From Chrysaora quinquecirrha (taxonomy: Eukaryota > Cnidaria > Scyphozoa > Semaeostomeae > Pelagiidae), in NCBI GenBank assembly GCA_014526335.1, contig JACTAT010000060.1:4378404-4442403 (forward strand): a DNA stretch of 64,000 nt, written 5' to 3'. The position numbers and the translations under genes were made by a program. The notes below the pieces were generated by a model. It was not told where the DNA came from. It did not search any database and worked only from the letters and a program-made list of their open reading frames with translations. Below are positions 30,101 to 39,100 of this stretch, piece by piece. The number at the start of each line of letters is the position of its first letter. Position 1 is the first letter of the stretch.

Positions 30101-33100
30101 CATTTTTTAAATATAATAAATGACAGGCATTGCTACATGTGCTGGATTAAGGATATTAGTTTAGGCTGATTTCCACTTAGCGGCTTCAACTACGATCGTG
30201 TTGACAGAAAATGAAATAGAATAGAACAGAATCAATGGATTGAATTAAATTAACAAAGCTTGTTCGTGAAGCTAGTTTGTTAAAGCCGCAACTAGGCAAA
30301 ATTCTTCGTGCCACGGTAGACTTATTACTTGAGTCCAGTTCTCGCTCATCAGAGGAAGACTCATTTCACTTCATTCATTTCATTTTCTATTATTTAACCA
30401 CGGCTGCCCCATCAGTCAGAGCGACTGTTTTTCAGGGGGCCATGCAAAAAAATACATGCTGAAAACAAATTAATTTCCGTTAAATCTAATTACAATGTAT
30501 AATAGTAAATCTAAGTCATTTCAACATATCTTGTCTGGGAGAGATTGCCTGCTTAATCTCCGGACCGAGGCGGTTTCAGACTACAGCATCACGAAAGGAT
30601 AATGCTTTCTGGCCGTTGCATGTTTTCACCAGGAGCCAGGACATTTATAGATTTGAAGACCATGGTAGCTGTTTCGGTTTTAATCAATTGAGCTACAGTC
30701 GGCCACTTAAAACTTTCTATCAAGGCACTTGCGGAGGTATCATAACTGCTATTGGTTACAATTCGTGCTGCACTCTAGACTAACGCCAAACCGCTAATTA
30801 TGTCTCAGGTAATAAGTCTAGTGCGAAAGGAAAGATTTCGTTGCCGCTCATGCGCAGAACCGCTTTTCCTGTTCGTGACAGCAAATTGCGAAAAGTTGAA
30901 AATGACTTGCTACTTTTCGTCGCGAAAGCTCTTCGCAGGAAGAATTTCGCATGGTGCAGATCCAATTTAACAACATCTGCTTTGTTGACAAATTAACGAA
31001 CCTTGTAGCCGCAAAAATGTCATCAAATTTCTGTTTCAGGGTTTTTCCCTCACTCAAAGGCCTGTTAAAAGAAAAGAATGACAATAACTAGCGATGACAG
31101 AATTATGAAAAAAAATTAACAATACACACTTTCATCATCAAGTTTTTATTATAAACCGAATTTTAGGGCGATTAGGTTTGCAGAAGAATTTCACTATAGG
31201 TGGAAAATATTGAGATTTTACATTGAAATTTTCTTTGTAATGGGGTATTCTAGATATATTTTTTTAACCACTTTCTTTTAAGTTGGTGACAAAATAGCTA
31301 TGTCTACAAGTAGCTAATACAAACCAACTTTTAAAATAACCAAAAAGAAATTAGAAACTAAGTCCAGCTACTTCTAATCGGAATAAACGGTATAAAAGTA
31401 TAACATATAGTTGTAATACAATAGAAATAAGAGTTAAGATATACATAAGGTCGAGCTAATTATTTTATATATAACCAATATTTGGCAGAAATTGTGCGCA
31501 CAACTTGCAGCTGCATAGCTTTGCCTCTCAATGGTTATTTTTGAGGCTTTGCTGAAAGCCCTGCAAAGAATTACTTGCCTTAATTTCAGTAGAAATCTGA
31601 TTCCATGAAGAGCTGCCTCTGAAAGTCAATGTATCAAGACCGTACTTATTTGTGGCAGGTTTATTGACTTCAGAGTGAGATATCCGCAGATTATATCTGG
31701 ACAGGTGTGTAAGAAACAGGTCTTTCATGAAATCTGGATTCATACCATGCATGATTTTGAAAATTTCAACCAAGAGCTTTTGAATGTTTAACTCGTGGAT
31801 TGTTACCGAATTATCTTTCCTAAATAGGTCTGAAAAACTAAGGGATTCGCTATTATTATACGCTATTCTTAAAGCCCTTTCATGAATGGAATTGATTAGA
31901 TGGTTACTTTTATCGACAGGCATTTGGGATTAAGAATTGATTAGCAATATACAGGGTGGCCCAAAAAAAAGGGACCCCCTTAGGTAAATAATTTCTGTAT
32001 AAATATTCTCAAGGAGGAATTTTATCAAATTTATACCAGGTAATATTCAAGTCAGGTGCGCTATTGTGTAGAAATATGTTGGTGATAAGAGCTTCCATCT
32101 CGGCACAATGGGACATTAAATTCATGATGTCCAAAAGCCAGCTGTTTATATTCCATCATGGCGTACTGTACTGCAATCGTGCGTGAAGGAGAATCATTAT
32201 CCCAGAGTAAAATTGTCACGACCATTAATGTATGGTCAGTCATATTAGTGAATTGTTTTGAGCAGGATTGAGGACATTTTGAATATCATTTGACTGAAAG
32301 AATAAGTTATTGATTTTTCTGTTTTGTTGCGTAAGGATTACGTAAGGGTATAAAGTTGCATATTTTGTTACAGTACGTTTTTGGATTGTAAAGTTTTAAA
32401 GTCAATTTATTCCGAGATACTAACCCAGATTATCATGATATTTACAAGATATATCTCACTTGGGTTGAGTATCATGTAGTATTAATTTCATGAAATTCCA
32501 ACTTAAGAATAAATTATAAATAAATTATTTAGTTAGGGGGTCCTTTTTTTTGGGCCACCCTGTATTTTGGCCAATTCTGATTGTCATTAAAATTTCTGAA
32601 CTCTTATTAAAAGGAACATAAAATATAATGTACCAGTTGGCTTCTTCTTGGTGACAGAAAATAACATTTTCTAAAACGGCTTTTGAAACACCAAGTCTTG
32701 TAATCATCTAAAATTAATATCGGAGCATTAAAGAAGGAGTGACGTAAAGGCATTACGCGTTTTTTTTGTAATGTCGGCATTTAGTACTAGGGTGATACGA
32801 GACAAAGTTCACTCAGTTTCTCACCAGTCAGTAAAGCTCCGTTCGTCATGTAGTTGGCTGTGTGTTTCCGATGCAGGACTCTCGCAACACTGACAAGCTC
32901 AAATAGCAGCAAATCCCTTCTGGTATTTGAGAGCAGTTAGGGTCATTAATTTCTTATATTAAGCCGGCCAGGTGCAAACCTCACTTCCCATGGATTTTTC
33001 TCTATTCACTATGCCTTGAAATTTTCAGAAAAAGATGCATCCACTGCTGGTTGATGAATGATTCTTAGCTTTTGCTTCTTTCTGTAGATTATCTATTGCT

Positions 33101-36100
33101 CAAATTTTCATTCAAACACTCAGTCAGTCAGTCAGTCATCCCTTGGCCCGCGAGGTGGGTCGTTGGCGGACTTTCAGGAAATGCTTCTCCACAGCCATCT
33201 GACCCCAACCTTCCTCAGCGCCCCCTCAAACGTCAGACCTGTCCATTCGGTAACATGCCCGATCACATCTTCTTCTGCCTCCCTATTAGACCCCTATAGA
33301 GTAGGTAATAAATCACTTAAGAGATTAGCTTACCTCTCTGTTCATATCAGCACATCTACTGCTAATACTTGTACGCTAAAACGGTAAGCAAACCAATCAA
33401 AACACACTTTTTCTAAGGGGCTAATTATATGGGGAAAACATCTCGTTTAGCTAGGACAGAATATTGCCAAAACCCTATTCTTATGTTGAATAGTCTTTGA
33501 GTAGTATAAAATTTCAAAATTGCGAGAAACAGTGGAAACATTTTTGGACATACTGAAAAGCTCTTTTCGTTTGACAAATCTCAAAGTATAAACGTCAGAA
33601 ATTGCTTCGGTCTGTTTCTGGCGTTTATACGCTAAGGGCCTGCTTATATAGAAGAAATTTTCCCGCTTTGCAGAGCAAGACATGTTGTACCAAGATCTCG
33701 CCTCTACTGTTATTTCTTTGTGTTTTTTATATTTGGGTTATATGATAAAATTTCTTCCCGGCAAAACGGGATCTCGCTTATTTGATGATGATTGAATGAG
33801 CAGTATGTCTGAGAGGGTTTTATTTTCAAAGGATATAAAGTAACAGTTTGGTTACATTGTTTTGCTTTGAGTGCAGAAACAAATCCTTACCTCTCCATTC
33901 ACTTCTTTCATAATAACACTGTCTAGAGACTTAGTTTCAATCTTCTTGAGCTAAAAAAATAATTTGGATGATTTTTTTATTCAGGGCCTGTTTACATCGA
34001 GGCTGGTCAGCCTGGTTAGCCGAGATCCTTTTTCAGAGCGTTTACATAGATAAATTTTCCAGCCCGGTTAGCCGAGCTAGCCTTGCTTATTAACACTTTT
34101 CCATTCTTTCCTGTCAGAATGTCACCTCGCCTGACCGGGCTGGCCCGCTCTCCATATAAACGCAAAGTGAACAAACAAAAGATTCTTTTGTTCCAGCAGA
34201 TCATGGCCAGGTGAGATCCGCGTCCTTTGATCACGGATCTAGCCTCACCGGGCTGGGTTATGGTTCATGTAAGCGCAAGATTCACAAACAAAAGAATTTA
34301 TTGTTCTATCAGATCTCGCTTGGCCGAGCCAGCTCGCCCAACCGGGCTGGCTTGCCTCCATGTAAACAAGCCCTCAGGTCAGTGAAAGTCTTTGTGATTG
34401 GAGGCGTGTGGTCGCACCGTACACGCACGCCTCCACACACACCCACATCGTTCAAGGCGTGTGAACAGCTGCACGTGCAAAACAAAGAATTTTCTATATT
34501 TCATGAACAAAAGTTTCTACGATATTAAAAAATTTGGGGCTTTTGAGTTCATCATTAATTGGGAATTTCCTGAATTACGCCAAAATTGCAAAGAAAGATT
34601 GGCATGATTTTTTTATTTCTTAAATATTACATAAAAATTTGACTGATAAACTCAACATATGTCGAGTTGCAAGAGCAAGAGTCAAATCAATTGTTTAAAG
34701 ACTTTTCTCGAAAGAAAGATTAGGCCTGCTCACTGCAGGATTTTTCTTTTTCTGAGCAACTACTCTTAGGTGCCAAATAAACGTCCTCCCACCCCCCCCC
34801 CCGTTTATTCATTTTTATTAATTTTGGAAGAAAAGATTCCACTTGTAAAAGGAGTGAACTACGTTTATTAAATTTGCTCCACCCACCCCCGGGACCTTAT
34901 TCGGACCCACCGTTTATTAAATTTTGAATAAAATGTAATTTATTAAATAAAATAGAATTGTTGAATAAAAAGAAGAGTTTATTAAATTAAATTTGAATCC
35001 GAAACAAAATTGATACGGATCCGCTTACCGTTTACACGAGACCAAGCAATCCGCATCAAAGTCAATACGGATAGCCAGATCAATTTTTGTCCTTTTAGCG
35101 AGACGTTTTCAAAGGGATCCGGTCTCGTGTAAACTGCCAATCCGGCTTACTTTAAATCCTATTGAAAAAAAACGCTCATGCGCAATGCGCTTACGCCCAC
35201 ATTTTTTTTTCGAAATTTCAGCCTCACTTCGTTAGTTAGGCCTCTATTTCATGCGAATCAGGTCAGGTCAGGTCACTCCCGAAGCCTCGCGGCCGTTGGG
35301 GCACTTCGATGATTTCACAATATTCTTCCATCCCTCTCTGTCCTCTGACATCCTGATGCACGTCACCCCGTCCTTTTTTGTCCACTCTATGATGTCCCCA
35401 ATCCATGTTTTCTTGGGTCGTCCTCGATCAAATCCGCACTTGTGTAAACGGGAAGCCTAGTAGTGCGGCTCCGTGTAATGCAACCGATCCGTATCACTTT
35501 TGATACGGGTCAAAAGTGAGCCGGTCTCGTATAAACGGTGCCTTAGTCAAGGGAGTTTGATTATTTATTCCTTGATTTTGCATGGTTGCAGAACCGATAG
35601 GATTGGATGGGCAATGATAGGATTTTTTCACGCAGTTGCACGCTGATTTCAATGGTATTCTCACGATGTGCTTTTGCACCAATTTTGCCGCAGCGGATAT
35701 ACTTACGTATATTTTGGGTAAGCAATGAAACAGTATGTGAGTGCGCAATCAAATAGTAACCTTAGGCTTATTACCTGAGTCCCCTGTTATCGCTCATGAG
35801 ACCGAGGCCAACACTAAAATGAGATCGCTCAAACTGGGACTCATAAAAGGTTAGCTCAAAAACTGGTCAGCTGCCCCGGGAAAGTTGTAGCGGGGTGTCG
35901 GGGTGGTGGAGGAGCGGAAACTGACGACTCATGCAATAAGTCTATAGTAACCTTGCTATTCAATCGAGGAGTTGCTATGCGATGGAATAGTCAGTAATGG
36001 AACGTTTAGTTGCTAATTAATCGAGACCCTTTCCCGAACAGGCTAAGCTGTCTATAAACAACTTCTCTGTCAATTAGAGATTTCAGGAAAGCAGCAGTTA

Positions 36101-39100
36101 ATGATAAAATGGACAGAAAAAGTCTTACATCAGCTAAGATCATCTTGATGGCAAAAATATCAGAACTTCTATACCGCATGCCATCGCACGCGCATCATAA
36201 TTTAGGCGTGCGAAATTCCGCACGCGGCCTATTTTCATATTAGAAAGACTGAGTGGGAGAAGTTTTGTGTTTACAGGTCCTGATTCTATGAGGGCTTTTA
36301 CCATGAAAAATTTTGTGTGCTCAATGCAAATTTAGAATTGAAAATTCTAGATATATCTCGAAATTATGAAGATTTTATAATTGCCGACTTTTACAACTGG
36401 CTTGTTGTCCAGAAGTTCACTGGTTTAAATCCCAGTCAAGGCAATTATAACAATGGTTGTAGCCCACTTATGATTAATATATTTCTTGGAGTTGTACAAA
36501 ACTTCAAAATTGAGATAAACATCGGAAACATTTTCCGGCATACAATGCCACTCAGCTTTTCTTTCTCATTGGTGCAATTCGAGCTGCATCTGGGTATAAA
36601 TTCTGCCTTAGTCTATTGTTTCAGTCTGTTTCTGACGTTCATACTCTGAGGAGTATCAGACGAAAAAAGCTTTTAAGCCCGAAAATGATTCCGCTATTCA
36701 TCGCAATTTTGAAAATGTTTCCGCTGTTTATCGCAATTTTGAATATATTTCTTATTTAGTTATTCATCTCCTCTTAAGTCATAAGATATGGGTATTATCA
36801 AGTTAATTTCTATCAAAAACGCATATTTCACCTTCTGGGATGAAACCATAATTCTTGTAACAAAATATCTTTTTCCAGAGACATCAGTGAATCTTAGTTT
36901 CACCTGGCCTTTCACTTCTCTTTCGCAAGCCACCTGTAAAGAAGATAATTCTTAACAAGACTAAGTGAAGCAACCTTAAGCTAGGCTTATGCTGACATTG
37001 CGCCGAGTCAGAACTAGTTGCAGACTGCTAATCAGGGATTATTTGGAACTTATCTATAAGCGCTCTTGCAACAAGTTGGCAAATAGCTCCTTTCTCATGG
37101 CAACTAGTTAGTGCACTGTTCCAGAAATTTAAGCATGTTCTACTGCCGTGATTTCTGTAGTTGAAAACTGATTCCCATTGGTCAGGGTAAACATGAACAG
37201 GCTTTTGGGACTGCAAGCAACTGTATCCTATAAGTTCTGACTATTTGCTGAAATGTCAATATAAGCTATGCAATAAAAACCAAATGAATCTTTTAGCAAT
37301 AAGTGGTATAAGTGACAATTATCCCAGCCTTCCCTATTGCTTTCTTTGCTTGTGAAGACTCAAAGAAAAAAGTTTGGACATCGCCATTCTCTGTCAGAAT
37401 TCACCAGAACACAGCTATTGTCCCTTTAAAAAAAACAAAAGATAGCCTTACCTTTGGATCATGAACAAATGCAGAGTTCTTGCTGCCAGGTGGCATCATT
37501 CCAGTGGTGATATATTTCAAGCATTCAATTATTGTCTGCAAAAACAACAGATACAACAAGGCAAATGCATTTCTCAGTTCACTAACTCATCAGCGCAATA
37601 AACATGTCATTGATATAAGAAATTGGTGTTCTGTTGTTGTCTATAAGCGAATACAATGAAGTGGAATTGTGACAATTTTTCCAATGATTTTTTGTAATTT
37701 TGACAAGAATTAGGTCTTACTTTAAGCGGTGGCTACACGTGTGACTTTTTGGTGATGTGACACAATCCTGAGGTTGCTACACATTGTGACAAAAATGCTG
37801 TGACAGAATTTCTGCAACAATCAACCTGGCTGATAAGAAGGAAGGGTCCTAGAAAATTTCCAGGAAAAGGTGCAAAAACCAAGCAATATGTTGTGCTGCC
37901 AGTCCACAAAATGGGCTACATGCTGCAACATTACTGGCAACAAGCCAAAATATGTTGCTAAAAGTTCAACCAAATTGGTTTACAAATTGGTTTACAAACA
38001 ATAAGCGATTCCAAAAGTTCTTCTGCCCTCCATCGCTGGGCAGTTGTCTGCCCGTTGCCCGAATCGATAGGCCATTGCCCGGATTATATTCACACTCTGT
38101 TAAAATGTTCTGCAACCATATTGCCTAAGGTTGCAGGACATTTTGTTTCAAAATGCATCCCTGGCTACCAGTGCAACTGATAGACTTTCCGGTCACAGTG
38201 ACAATTTTTGAACATGTTCTGTCACCATTTCAAGGAACTAGTTGCACATTTAGCCACGGCTTTACATTGCTTGGAAACAGTATTTCCAATCAAGATATCT
38301 TCTACTTTAAAATAAGTTGAACAATGACAGTCTCTGCAATTCAACTTCTTACAGATAATAACAATATAATAATAATACAGTTTATATCTGCAAGAACTTT
38401 AACTGCATATTTGTGGGCATTCATATGAGAAGTGGGATATCCCATCACTCATTGCAGTGCTGGTAAGATCTCACCTCAGTGGGATGAAAATTTGAACAAA
38501 CTGTAGTGAGCAAGCCCCACTAAAAGTGGTATTAATTTGGCAATTATATGCAGGTGCAAATCAAATAAACGATGAAAATCATCTCTGTTGAATGGCACCA
38601 TTAAAATTGGAATGACTGTCTTGCTCACCTTGCCAGGCTGAAATTCAACATATGAACAGAAGCTGAAAATCATGATCCCACCTCAGTGGGCTATTCCAAA
38701 TACATGTATGATGTGGAATATTCATTGTTATTTTGTGTTGTTATTTACTTATTTCGTGGGGTATTCCACTTATTAAGTTGAATACCCCACCGTAATTTAT
38801 AAACAGTGAGACGACCTGAAACGACCTGAAACGAGATGAAATCACCTGAAACGACCTGAAACAACCTGAAACAACCTGAAACCAGCCGTTAAATTTGGAA
38901 TCGAGGCTGAAACGACCTGAGACGACCTGCTATCTTAGCAACGAAGTGTTAAGGTCAAGGGATTTGTATTGTTCTTTGCGCATTGTCGCATTCTTTTCTT
39001 ATCAAAATAGGAACACGTGTCAGTATCAAAGCGGCCATCCTTTCATCAGACACCTAATTTTCTGCGAAAGACAGTCTATCCGATCCATAAGGGGTCATTG

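Noticed and set aside
35026..35540. A functional gene at the GGTCAGGTCAGGTCA repeat
   Set aside because: The only coding signal is a short LINE tail within an inverted-repeat element.
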